This document shows positions 51,076 to 59,344 of a DNA stretch of 64,000 bases, one piece after another. Where the stretch lies: contig NZ_AUEZ01000041.1 in assembly GCF_000426245.1 (NCBI RefSeq), positions 1 to 64,000 of the forward strand, written 5' to 3'. Position 1 is the first letter of the stretch. Every line of letters begins with the position of its first letter. Made by a program: the position numbers and the translations under genes. Under the pieces are notes generated by a model. That model did not search any database, was not told where the DNA came from, and saw nothing but the letters and a program-made list of their open reading frames with translations. The stretch is from Bradyrhizobium sp. Ai1a-2 (GTDB taxonomy: Bacteria > Pseudomonadota > Alphaproteobacteria > Rhizobiales > Xanthobacteraceae).

Positions 51076-52059
51076 ATGCCTGTTCCGCAGCATGTCTTCG
51101 ATCCGCCGTTCAACATCATCCGCTGCAGCCACGTCGTACTCGATGTGACCGACCTCGATGCCAGCCGCGCGTTCTACGAGACCACGGTCGGGCTGCATGT
51201 CGAGGACGCGGACGACAAGACTGTCTACTTCCGCGGCTCCGAGGAGCACCAACATCACTCGCTGGTGCTGCGCAAGGCGCAAGAGGCAGCCTGCGGCCGG
51301 CTCGGCTTCAAGGTCGGCAAGGACGACGATCTCGACAAGGCGGCGGCGTTCTTCTCCGAAAACGGCATCAATTATCGCTTCGTCGATCAGCCGTTTCAGG
51401 GTCGCACCCTGCAGTTCTCCGATCCCTTCGGCTTCCAGCTCGAGCTCTATGCGACGATGGAGAAGCGCCCGCACCTCTTGCGCCGCTACGACCTCTACAA
51501 AGGCTGCCATCCGCAGCGGCTCGATCATTTCAACGTCTTCGCCGCCGAGTTGCAGGACACCATCGATTTCTACGCACGGCTCGGCTTCCGTCTCACCGAA
51601 TATGGCGAGGAGGACGGCCCGAACGGGCGCATTGCCGCGGCATGGATGCATCGCAAGGGCAATGTGCATGACCTCGCCTTCACCAACGGCAAGGGCCCTC
51701 GCCTGCACCATTTCGCCTATTGGGTGCCGACGGCAATGAACGTGTTGCATCTCTGCGACGTGATGGCCTCCAGCGGTTTCCTGAAGAATATGGAACGCGG
51801 GCCCGGCCGCCACGGCATTTCCAATGCGTTTTTCCTCTATGTCAGAGATCCCGACGGCCATCGGCTCGAGCTCTACACCAGCGACTATTTCACGGGAGAT
51901 CACGATCACGAACCGCTGCGCTGGTCGCTGAAGGACCCGCGGCGACAGACCTTGTGGGGTGCGCCCGCCCCGCTTTCCTGGTTCGAGCAAGGCTCGCCGT
52001 TCACCGGACAGGCGGTGCGCGAGCCGCTGTTCGTTGCCGACGTCACGATTGCCGATTGA
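51076..52059 (+). CDS. hpaD: 3,4-dihydroxyphenylacetate 2,3-dioxygenase
   Basis: The 327-residue type I extradiol dioxygenase opens the homoprotocatechuate ring. Two vicinal-oxygen-chelate domains are visible: IIRCSHVVLDVTDLDASRAF, then the catalytic half with metal ligands His in RLDHFNVFA, His in PRLHHFAYW and Glu in GHRLELYTSDYF. The following residues are typical of the Fe/Mn HPCD class. It lies after a repeat and eight bases before the FAH gene. Confidence 0.93.
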   Translation: MPVPQHVFDPPFNIIRCSHVVLDVTDLDASRAFYETTVGLHVEDADDKTVYFRGSEEHQHHSLVLRKAQEAACGRLGFKVGKDDDLDKAAAFFSENGINYRFVDQPFQGRTLQFSDPFGFQLELYATMEKRPHLLRRYDLYKGCHPQRLDHFNVFAAELQDTIDFYARLGFRLTEYGEEDGPNGRIAAAWMHRKGNVHDLAFTNGKGPRLHHFAYWVPTAMNVLHLCDVMASSGFLKNMERGPGRHGISNAFFLYVRDPDGHRLELYTSDYFTGDHDHEPLRWSLKDPRRQTLWGAPAPLSWFEQGSPFTGQAVREPLFVADVTIAD

Positions 52060-52067
52060 GCGAGCCG

Positions 52068-52937
52068 ATGTCTTCACCTCGTCTCGCCACCTATGCGATC
52101 GACGGCATCACGCGCTATGGCGCCGTGACCGACAGCGGCATCGTCGATCTCTCGGCACGCTTTGCGAAGGAATTTCCGACGCTGCGCGAGGCGATTGCCG
52201 CTGGCGCGCTGATGCGGCTCGTGGACGACGCCGTGCGGCGTTCGCCGGATCATTCGCTCGACGTTGTCACCTGGCTGCCGCCGATCCCCTCGCCGGAGAA
52301 GATCATCTGCATCGGCGTCAACTATCCGGATCGCAACGCCGAGTACAAAGATGGCAGCGACGCACCGAAATATCCGAGCATGTTCCTGCGCACGCCGCGA
52401 TCCTTCGTCGGTCACGAAACGCCGCTGGTCCGGCCGCGCGCGTCCGCACAGCTCGACTACGAGGGCGAGCTGGCGCTCGTCATCGGCAAGGCTGGCCGGC
52501 ATATAGCGGAGAGCGCAGCGCTTGGTCACATCGCCGCGATCACGCTGTGCAATGAAGGCACGATCCGCGACTGGGTGCGACACGCCAAGTTCAATGTCAC
52601 GCAGGGCAAGAACTTCGATTCCACCGGCAGTCTCGGGCCCTGGATCGTGCCCTACGCGGACGAGTCGCAGATCGCGGATATCCGCCTGACCACGCGCGTC
52701 AACGGCGAGACACGGCAGGATGATCGCACCGGTCGGTTGATCTTCGGCTTCCGCTACCTCATCAACTACATCTCGACCTTCACCACGCTTGTTCCCGGCG
52801 ATGTGATCGTCACGGGCACGCCGACCGGGGCCGGCGCACGGTTCGATCCGCCGCGCTACCTCAAGCCCGGCGATGTCATCGAGATCGAGGCCGAAGGCGT
52901 TGGCGTGTTGCGCAACGGCGTGGTCGACGAACTATAA
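52068..52937 (+). CDS. fumarylacetoacetate hydrolase-family protein (HpaG-like)
   Basis: The 289-residue FAH-fold enzyme has PSPEKIICIGVNYPDRNAEY, then metal-binding YEGELALVIGK, NEGTIRDW, and GDVIVTGTPTGAGARFDPPRYLKPGD. In this operon it would decarboxylate or hydrate the open-chain product (HpaG/HpcE role). Canonical HpcE is a tandem of two such domains, so this single-domain protein may perform only part of that reaction. The start is the ATG at 52068. Confidence 0.88.
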   Translation: MSSPRLATYAIDGITRYGAVTDSGIVDLSARFAKEFPTLREAIAAGALMRLVDDAVRRSPDHSLDVVTWLPPIPSPEKIICIGVNYPDRNAEYKDGSDAPKYPSMFLRTPRSFVGHETPLVRPRASAQLDYEGELALVIGKAGRHIAESAALGHIAAITLCNEGTIRDWVRHAKFNVTQGKNFDSTGSLGPWIVPYADESQIADIRLTTRVNGETRQDDRTGRLIFGFRYLINYISTFTTLVPGDVIVTGTPTGAGARFDPPRYLKPGDVIEIEAEGVGVLRNGVVDEL

Positions 52938-52956
52938 GAAGAGGATGAACGGCAGG

Positions 52957-54585
52957 ATGAGCTCAACCAGCGGCGGCGAAGCGATCGTCAACGGGCTCGT
53001 CGCCCACGGCGTCGACACCGTGTTCGGCCTGCCCGGCGCGCAGATCTATGGCCTGTTCGACGCCTTCCATCAGGCGCAGCTCAAGGTGATCGGCGCGCGC
53101 CACGAGCAGGCCTGCGGCTACATGGCCTTCGGCTATGCGCGTTCGAGTGGCCGCCCGGGCGTGTTCAGCGTGGTGCCCGGCCCCGGCGTGCTCAATGCCA
53201 GCGCGGCGCTGCTCACCGCCTTCGGCTGCAACGAGCCGGTGCTCTGCCTCACCGGCCAGGTGCCGACCGCGTTCCTCGGCAAGGGCCGCGGCCACCTGCA
53301 CGAGATGCCGGACCAGCTCGCGACGCTGCGCACCTTCGTGAAATGGGCCGACCGTATCGAATATCCCGATGCAGCGCCGGCGATGGTGTCGCGCGCATTC
53401 CAGGAGATGCTGTCGGGCCGGCGCGGGCCGGCGTCGCTCGAGATGCCCTGGGACGTCTTCACCCAGCGCGCAGCCGTCGCGCCATCAAGGCCGTTCGAGC
53501 CATTCCCGGCGCCACTGCCCGACCCTGACAGGATCAAGGCCGCCGCTGCACTGATCGCGGCGAGCAGGACGCCGATGATCTTTGTCGGCAGCGGTGCGGT
53601 CGATGCGGGCGAGGAAATTCTTGAGCTGGCGGAAATGATCGACGCACCCGTCGTCGCCTTCCGCAGCGGCCGCGGCATCGTTTCCAATGCGCATGAGCTC
53701 GGGCTGACCATGGCAGCCGCCTACAAATTGTGGCCGACGACCGACCTGATGATCGGGATCGGCACCCGCATGGAATTGCCGGCGTCAGGATTCCGCTGGC
53801 CGTACCAGCCTGACGGCATCAAGTCGATCCGTATCGACATCGATCCCGTCGAGATGCGCCGGCTCGCGTCTGACGCCGCCATCGTGAGCGACGCGAAGGC
53901 CGGCACCGCCGCGCTGCTCGCGGCTGTGCGCAAGGCTGGCTTTGGCAAGAGCAGCGGCCGGCGCGGAGCTATCCGCGAAGCGACCGCGGCGGCTGCGCGC
54001 GAGATCCAGCGCATCCAGCCGCAAATGGCTTACCTGAAGATACTCCGCGAGGTGCTGCCTTCGAATGCGATCGTCACCGATGAGCTGTCGCAGGTCGGCT
54101 TCGCCTCCTGGTACGGCTTTCCCGTCTACGAGCCGCGCACCTTCATCACGTCAGGCTATCAGGGCACGCTTGGCTCCGGCTTTCCGACCGCCCTTGGTGC
54201 GAAGGTCGCCAATCCCGACAAGCCGGTAGTTGCCATCACGGGCGATGGCGGTTTCATGTTCGGCGTGCAGGAGCTTTCCACCGCCGTGCAATATCGCATC
54301 GGCGTGGTGACGCTGGTGTTCAACAACAATTCCTATGGCAACGTGCGGCGCGACCAGCGCGAGCGCTTTGACGGCCGCGTGGTGGCGTCGGACCTGGTCA
54401 ATCCGGATTTCGTCAAGCTCGCAGAGTCGTTCGGCGCAGGTGCCGCGCGCGTCACCTCGCCGGATCATTTACGTCCTGCGCTGGAAAAGGCGCTGGCCGA
54501 CGGCGGGCCCTATGTGATCGCGATCGAAGTGCCAACGGATTCGGAAGTGAGTCCGTGGGCGTTCATCCATCCGCCGAAACCTTGA
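52957..54585 (+). CDS. thiamine diphosphate-dependent enzyme (acetolactate synthase/decarboxylase-like)
   Basis: The protein has about 542 residues with the three ThDP-fold domains: N-terminal pyrimidine-binding (GVDTVFGLPGAQIYGLFDAF, catalytic Glu in GARHEQACGYMAFGYAR), the central domain, and the C-terminal ThDP-binding GDGGFMFGVQELSTA with its metal ligand motif. It resembles a decarboxylase or carboligase rather than an anabolic IlvB. Placed last in the hpa operon, it could act on a 2-oxo acid from the pathway. The reaction is unknown. I chose the ATG at 52957; one at 52945 is in frame. Confidence 0.85.
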   Translation: MSSTSGGEAIVNGLVAHGVDTVFGLPGAQIYGLFDAFHQAQLKVIGARHEQACGYMAFGYARSSGRPGVFSVVPGPGVLNASAALLTAFGCNEPVLCLTGQVPTAFLGKGRGHLHEMPDQLATLRTFVKWADRIEYPDAAPAMVSRAFQEMLSGRRGPASLEMPWDVFTQRAAVAPSRPFEPFPAPLPDPDRIKAAAALIAASRTPMIFVGSGAVDAGEEILELAEMIDAPVVAFRSGRGIVSNAHELGLTMAAAYKLWPTTDLMIGIGTRMELPASGFRWPYQPDGIKSIRIDIDPVEMRRLASDAAIVSDAKAGTAALLAAVRKAGFGKSSGRRGAIREATAAAAREIQRIQPQMAYLKILREVLPSNAIVTDELSQVGFASWYGFPVYEPRTFITSGYQGTLGSGFPTALGAKVANPDKPVVAITGDGGFMFGVQELSTAVQYRIGVVTLVFNNNSYGNVRRDQRERFDGRVVASDLVNPDFVKLAESFGAGAARVTSPDHLRPALEKALADGGPYVIAIEVPTDSEVSPWAFIHPPKP

Positions 54586-54605
54586 TCGCTCTAGACTAAA
54601 GAGAG

Positions 54606-55256
54606 CTATCGCGTCTTGCGGAAGGTGAGATTGATCCGTTGTCGACCGAGCACCGCGTGCTCACCGTCGGCGAGCGGCGCGACGCCGTGGAAGAACAATC
54701 GCGACGGCCCACCCCACACTACGACATCGCCATGCGTCAGCCGATATCGAGCCGTCTTGTCGCTGCGCTTCAGGCCGCCGAACAGAAAGGTCGCGGGCAG
54801 GCCGAGCGACACCGATACGATCGGCGCGGCAAAATCCGTCTCGTCCTTGTCCTGGTGCAGCGACAGCTTTGTGCCTGGCTCGTAACGATTGACCAGGCAG
54901 GCATCCGGCGCGAAGTTGTCGAAGCCGCCTTCCGCTGCCGCTTCCCGCGCCAGCCGCACGAGCACCGGCGGCATTGCGGGCCACGGCTTTCCGGATTCCG
55001 GATCGATGCCGTCATAGCGATAGCCGCTGCGGTCGGTGACCCAGCCGACCGTGCCGCAATTGGTCATCGCCACCGACATCTGATAGCCGCCGGGCGTGAA
55101 CATGCGGCGGAACGGCGCCCGCGCGACGATCTCGCGCAACGCCGGGATCAGTTCAGGCTCCAACGGGCGCGCAAATCCGCGCAGGATCACCGCGCCTTCC
55201 GCGATCACCTCCCGCGCCGGACGCTCGGCTAAGTTATCGAACAAGTCGGCCGTCAA
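54606..55256 (-). CDS. alkB: alpha-ketoglutarate-dependent dioxygenase AlkB
   Basis: The 216-residue protein repairs alkylated DNA or RNA by oxidative demethylation. The Fe(II) ligands are in SLHQDKDE (His-x-Asp) and RLFFHGVAP (His), and the co-substrate Arg is in GRQRINLTFRKT. VNRYEPGTKLS and GVPL-type surroundings are conserved. The frame begins with TTG at 55256; no ATG fits nearby, so the true start is a little uncertain. It is convergent with the ThDP enzyme. Confidence 0.9.
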   Translation of the reverse strand: MTADLFDNLAERPAREVIAEGAVILRGFARPLEPELIPALREIVARAPFRRMFTPGGYQMSVAMTNCGTVGWVTDRSGYRYDGIDPESGKPWPAMPPVLVRLAREAAAEGGFDNFAPDACLVNRYEPGTKLSLHQDKDETDFAAPIVSVSLGLPATFLFGGLKRSDKTARYRLTHGDVVVWGGPSRLFFHGVAPLADGEHAVLGRQRINLTFRKTR

Positions 55257-55330
55257 ACCACGATACTCGCTTTAGTCCGAGGTGGTGGCAAATCCGCGAG
55301 CCGTCAACCACCCGATTTCCGATAATGAGG

Positions 55331-55409
55331 CGTTATTGCGAGCGTAGCGAAGCAATCCATCTCTCCGCCCGCTGCGGCATGGATTGCTTCGCTACGCTCG
55401 CAATGACGA
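55331..55409. repeat. GTCATTGCGAG/CTCGCAATGAC palindromic repeat, copy 2
   Basis: cgttattgcgagcgtagcga, the inner arms gaagcaatccat/atggattgcttc, and the closing tcgctacgctcgcaatgacg repeat the layout of the element at 42143-42244. It is between alkB and the DUF2848 gene. Confidence 0.88.
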
Positions 55410-55421
55410 TGGGGCGACTAC

Positions 55422-56108
55422 CTACCCCCGCACCGGCAAGGTCAGCACGTCATAGGCATGGCGGATCGTGCGCTTCAGCACGGGATCTTCCAGCTCGAAC
55501 TCGAACCGGCTTGCCGGGCGGATGCCGCCCTTGGCGGCGAACGTGCCGCCGAACATGGCGCAGCCGTCGGGCAGCCCCTTGCCGTCGAAACCGTGCGCGA
55601 TCAGTTCCTTCACCGGCAACATGGCGTCGAGCGTACCCTCCTGGTACAGCACGCGCTTGCCATCGATCCAGGCGTGGGACCGCAGGATCATCTGGTCCCA
55701 GTGGCCGATGACATCTTCGAGCTCCCACAGCTCGGAGGCGATCGGCTTGTCGCACATCTGTTTTGAAACCGTGACGCTGTAGCTCTCGACCTTGCGGTCG
55801 GTGTGATCGGAGCCGCAACCGACAAAGATGCGGCCTTGCCAGCCGATCAATACGAACTCGACCTCGCCGCTGGAATCCTCGCCGCAGACTTCGATCGTGT
55901 CCTCGGTGGTCAGCCGCCGCGCCGAGCAGCGATAGTAGATCGGCGTCGTCGCCGGCCGCGCGATGCCGATCGCCTCGAGCTCGGCAATATGCTTGTCGCG
56001 CGCCACCGGATCGCGGCCGGTCCAGCCGGCGATCACGGCCTGGTCGATGGCGAGCGTCAGCGGCGTCGCGACGCCCTTGTCGTCGATGGTGAAGGTGAGG
56101 TCATACAC
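55422..56108 (-). CDS. DUF2848 family protein
   Basis: The 228-residue protein belongs to a family often found beside amidases. Characteristic parts are CSARRLTTEDTIEVCGEDSSGEVEFVLIGW, GCGSDHTDRKVESYSVTVSK, and the C-terminal GCAMFGGTFAAKGGIRPASRF. Its fold resembles the fumarylacetoacetate hydrolase family; the reaction is unknown. It begins at the GTG at 56108, overlapping the amidase stop codon, so the two genes form a unit. Confidence 0.85.
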   Translation of the reverse strand: MYDLTFTIDDKGVATPLTLAIDQAVIAGWTGRDPVARDKHIAELEAIGIARPATTPIYYRCSARRLTTEDTIEVCGEDSSGEVEFVLIGWQGRIFVGCGSDHTDRKVESYSVTVSKQMCDKPIASELWELEDVIGHWDQMILRSHAWIDGKRVLYQEGTLDAMLPVKELIAHGFDGKGLPDGCAMFGGTFAAKGGIRPASRFEFELEDPVLKRTIRHAYDVLTLPVRG

Positions 56109-57450
56109 GGATGATGGTCTCCATTGCGGCCGCGATCTCGAAGATGCGGCGATCCGATCCGCCCGCTGCCGCCACCATCAGGCCCACCGGCGCATCATCT
56201 TCACGATGGGCCGGCAGCGAGATGGCGCAGCCGTCGAGCACGTTGATCAGCGTGCAGTTGCGCAACGCGCGCAAGTTTTCCGATGTGAACGCCTTGTCGT
56301 CATCGAGGTCGGCGATCTTCGGCGGCGTGTTGGCCGTGGTCGGCAGCAGCAGCGCGTCATAGGGCGCGATACGTTTCTCGGCGCGCGCAATGAACGACTT
56401 TCGCGCATTGAGCAGATCGATGTAATCCGCCGCCAGATATCCCTCGCCGCGCGCAATGCGCGTGGCGACGCGGGGATCGTAGATGTCGCCCTTGCTGGCG
56501 AGCAGGTAGCGGTGCCAGGCGTAGCTTTCGGAAGCCGCAAAGCCGCCCTTGGCGTTCATGATGCCGACGTCGAGGAACTCCGGCATCTCGATCTTTTCGA
56601 CCAGCGCACCCGCCTTCGACAGCGCTGCGAGCGCACGGTCGAACGTCTTTGCCACGGCATCGTCGAGGTCATCGAGCGCAACCGTGGTCGGCACCGCGAA
56701 CCGCAGGCCTTTCACCGAACGCGGCTGCAGCGGCGTCACCGGCTCGCTCGCGAGCACCGCATCGAGCGTTGCGCAGCAGGCGACGGAATTGGCGAGCGGG
56801 CCGTAGCTGTCGAGCGAGAACGACAACGGCACACCGCCATCGAGCGGGATGCGCCGCTGCGTCGGCTTGTAGCCGACGATGCCGTTGAAGGCCGCAGGGA
56901 TCCGGCAGGAACCGCCGGTGTCGGTGCCGAGCGCGCCAAAGGCCATGCCATCGGCGATCGATACCGCCGCACCCGACGACGAGCCGCCGGGCACGTGGCC
57001 GACGCGTCGATTGTAGGCGCTCTTCGGCGTGCCGTAATGCGGATTGATGCCGATGCCGGAATAGGCAAACTCGGTCATGTTGGTGCGGCCGATCACGACG
57101 AAGCCGGCCGCGCGCAGCCGCGCCACCACAGGCGCGTCGGCTTCTGCCGGCGCAGAATCCTCCAGCGCACGGGAGCCGGCGCGGGTCACCTGTCCCTTGA
57201 TGTCGAAGAGGTCTTTGATCGAAACGGGAATGCCGGCAAAGGGCGACGGCGCAGCATGCGCCTTGCGCAGGCGGTCCATCGCATCGGCAGCGTCGAGCGC
57301 GGCCTCCTTGTCGACGTGAATGAAGACGCGCTGTCCCTCGCCTGCGGGATCGGCGATCTTGGCGAGGCATTGCTCGACCAGTTGGCGGGCCGTGATGCGG
57401 CCGCTCTCGAGGTCGGCGGCGAGTGAAGCAAGGGTGGGATTATCAGGCAT
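56101..57450 (-). CDS. amidase-signature hydrolase
   Basis: The 449-residue protein has the amidase-signature catalytic triad: Lys in GIPVSIKDLFDIKGQ, and the serine pair in HVPGGSSSGAAVSIADG with GTDTGGSCRIPAAFNG. Length and order fit the family. The substrate is unknown; pairing with a DUF2848 protein suggests a small cyclic or conjugated acid. The ATG at 57450 (MPDNPTLASLAADLESG) is the best start. Confidence 0.9.
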   Translation of the reverse strand: MPDNPTLASLAADLESGRITARQLVEQCLAKIADPAGEGQRVFIHVDKEAALDAADAMDRLRKAHAAPSPFAGIPVSIKDLFDIKGQVTRAGSRALEDSAPAEADAPVVARLRAAGFVVIGRTNMTEFAYSGIGINPHYGTPKSAYNRRVGHVPGGSSSGAAVSIADGMAFGALGTDTGGSCRIPAAFNGIVGYKPTQRRIPLDGGVPLSFSLDSYGPLANSVACCATLDAVLASEPVTPLQPRSVKGLRFAVPTTVALDDLDDAVAKTFDRALAALSKAGALVEKIEMPEFLDVGIMNAKGGFAASESYAWHRYLLASKGDIYDPRVATRIARGEGYLAADYIDLLNARKSFIARAEKRIAPYDALLLPTTANTPPKIADLDDDKAFTSENLRALRNCTLINVLDGCAISLPAHREDDAPVGLMVAAAGGSDRRIFEIAAAMETIIRV

Positions 57451-57677
57451 GGCTTTCGATTTCAGGTTACTTCTGGCGTCAGACGTCGTTTGAGGCACGG
57501 CGCAGCGGATTTTGCCGCGTGGCGGACTATTGCCTGAGACAGGCTGGCATACAAGCGCGCTGTCGTGTTCGGAATGCCGCCATGCAATCGGGAACGATGG
57601 ACCGTTGACGACGGATAGTCAATTGTCGCATCAAGTTTTGAACGAGGCCTGACGGCCTGATCCAGGGAGGATGCCGC
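57451..57677. promoter_or_regulatory. divergent promoter region amidase / DUF35 gene
   Basis: The gap of about 230 bases between divergent operons must hold both promoters. I see no clear boxes or operators in it. Confidence 0.35.
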
Positions 57678-58091
57678 ATGGCCGAAGCTGCACGCGCAAA
57701 ACCGAAACCGACGCCGGAAACCCAGCATTTCTGGGATGGCACACAGGTTGGCGAATTGCGCCTGCAGCGCTGCGACGCCTGCTCGCATGTCTATTTCCCG
57801 CCGCGCCCGTTCTGCCCGTCCTGCGCCTCGCGCAAGGTCAGCGTGTTCAAGGCAACCGGCAAGGGCAAGCTCTACAGCTACGTGATCAATCACCGACCTG
57901 CCGCGCCCGGCTTCACGCCGCCTTACGCCATTGCGGTGGTCGAGCTGGATGAGGGCCCGCGCATGATGAGCAACATCATCGATTGCCCGCAGACGCCGGA
58001 AGCGCTCGAGCTCGACATGAAGCTGGAAGTCGCGTTCGAGAAGCTCGACGACCAGATCACGCTTCCTCTGTTCCGTCCGGCGAAGGGTTAA
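57678..58091 (+). CDS. Zn-ribbon/OB-fold (DUF35) acyl-CoA accessory protein
   Basis: The 137-residue protein has a rubredoxin-like zinc ribbon (RCDACSHVYFPPRPFCPSCAS, four Cys, residues about 32-52) followed by an OB-fold for acyl-CoA binding (KGKLYSYVINHRPAAPGF, PPYAIAVVELDEGPRM). DUF35 proteins work as partners of thiolase-like enzymes such as the steroid retro-aldolases. It is directly followed by such a thiolase-like gene, five bases later. Confidence 0.9.
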   Translation: MAEAARAKPKPTPETQHFWDGTQVGELRLQRCDACSHVYFPPRPFCPSCASRKVSVFKATGKGKLYSYVINHRPAAPGFTPPYAIAVVELDEGPRMMSNIIDCPQTPEALELDMKLEVAFEKLDDQITLPLFRPAKG

Positions 58092-58095
58092 AGAG

Positions 58096-59235
58096 ATGCG
58101 CAGGAACCAGGTTGCCGTCGTCGGCGCGGCCGAGACCACCGAGCTCGGCGTCATCCCCAACATGTCGCAGCTCCAGTTGCACGCGGATGCGGCGCTCAAT
58201 GCCATCGCCGATGCCGGATTGAAGCTGTCCGACATCGACGGCTTCGCCACCGCGGTCGAGACGCCGCAGCAGGTCTGCCATTATCTCGGCATCAAGCCGA
58301 CCTGGGTCGACGGCACCTCCGTCGGCGGCTGCTCGTTCATGCTCCATGTCCGCCACGCGGCAGCGGCGATCGAGGCGGGCCTGTGCAAGACCGTACTGAT
58401 CACCCACGCCGAGAGCGGCAAGTCGATGATCGGCAAGCAGCCGCGCTTCACCGCGCCGGACAGCCTCAACGGCCAGTTCGAGGCGCCGTTCGGCGTGTAC
58501 GGTCCGCCGAGCATGTTCCCGATCCCGGTGCTGCGCTTCATGAAGACCTATGGAATCACGCATGAGCAGATCGCCATGGTCGCGGTCGTGCAGCGCGAGT
58601 GGGCCGCGAAGAATCCGCGCGCGACGATGAAGAACCCGATCACCGTTGCCGACGTCCTGAACTCGCGGATGATCGCCTATCCCTTCCGCCTCCTGCAATG
58701 CTGTCTCGTCACCGATGGCGGCGGCGCGCTGATCCTGACATCAGCCGATCGGGCCAAGGATTTCCCGCAGAAGCCGGTCTACATCCTCGGCACCGGCGAG
58801 AGCGTGGAAACGCCGATGGTCAGCCAGATGGAGACCTTCAACTCGTCGCGCGCCTTCAAGGTCGCGGGCCCCCTCGCCTTCAAGGAGGCCGGCATCACGC
58901 ACAAGGACGTCGATCACCTCATGATCTACGACGCCTTTGCGCATCTGCCGCTTTACGGCCTCGGCGATCTCGGCTTCATGCCGCATGAAGAGACCGGCAA
59001 GTTCATCGCCGATGGCAACACGCGGCCCGGCGGCAAGCTGCCGCTCAACACCAATGGCGGCGGCCTCTCCTACATGCATTCGGGCATGTACGGCATGTAC
59101 GCGCTGCAGGAGAGCGTGCGCCAGATGCGCGGCATTGCGCCGGCGCAGGTCAAGGACGCGAAAATTTCGGTCTGCCATGGCGTCGGCGGCATGTTCGCGG
59201 CGTCAGGCACGATCATCTTCACGAACGAGAAGTAG
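58096..59235 (+). CDS. thiolase-like (SCP-x/Ltp2 type) enzyme
   Basis: The 379-residue protein has the thiolase fold. A Cys is present at the usual nucleophile position (TSVGGCSFMLHVRHA, near residue 79). The degradative-thiolase NEAF motif is replaced by MIYDAFAHLPL, and the C-terminal site is ICHGVGGMFAASG. The Tyr-Asp-x-Phe form is like lipid-transfer-protein retro-aldolases (Ltp2), which need a DUF35 partner such as the one just upstream. Whether it is a thiolase or an aldolase cannot be decided here. Confidence 0.85.
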   Translation: MRRNQVAVVGAAETTELGVIPNMSQLQLHADAALNAIADAGLKLSDIDGFATAVETPQQVCHYLGIKPTWVDGTSVGGCSFMLHVRHAAAAIEAGLCKTVLITHAESGKSMIGKQPRFTAPDSLNGQFEAPFGVYGPPSMFPIPVLRFMKTYGITHEQIAMVAVVQREWAAKNPRATMKNPITVADVLNSRMIAYPFRLLQCCLVTDGGGALILTSADRAKDFPQKPVYILGTGESVETPMVSQMETFNSSRAFKVAGPLAFKEAGITHKDVDHLMIYDAFAHLPLYGLGDLGFMPHEETGKFIADGNTRPGGKLPLNTNGGGLSYMHSGMYGMYALQESVRQMRGIAPAQVKDAKISVCHGVGGMFAASGTIIFTNEK

Positions 59236-59241
59236 CCCCTT

Positions 59242-59324
59242 CCGTCATTCCGGGATGCGCCGCCAGGCGCAGACCCGGAATCTCGAGATTCCGGGTTCAC
59301 GCTACGCGTGCCCCGGAATGACGG
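59242..59324. repeat. CGTCATTCCGGG/CCCGGAATGACG palindromic repeat
   Basis: ccgtcattccggga is mirrored by ccccggaatgacgg, with an inner hairpin acccggaatctcgagattccgggt at the centre. It fills the gap between the thiolase-like gene and the SDR gene. Confidence 0.9.
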
Positions 59325-59344
59325 AGACAACAGGAGAAATGTCC

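Noticed and set aside
51076..52059. Naming the dioxygenase as catechol 2,3-dioxygenase
   Set aside because: The operon (hpaF, hpaE) and the C-terminal sequence favour homoprotocatechuate as substrate.
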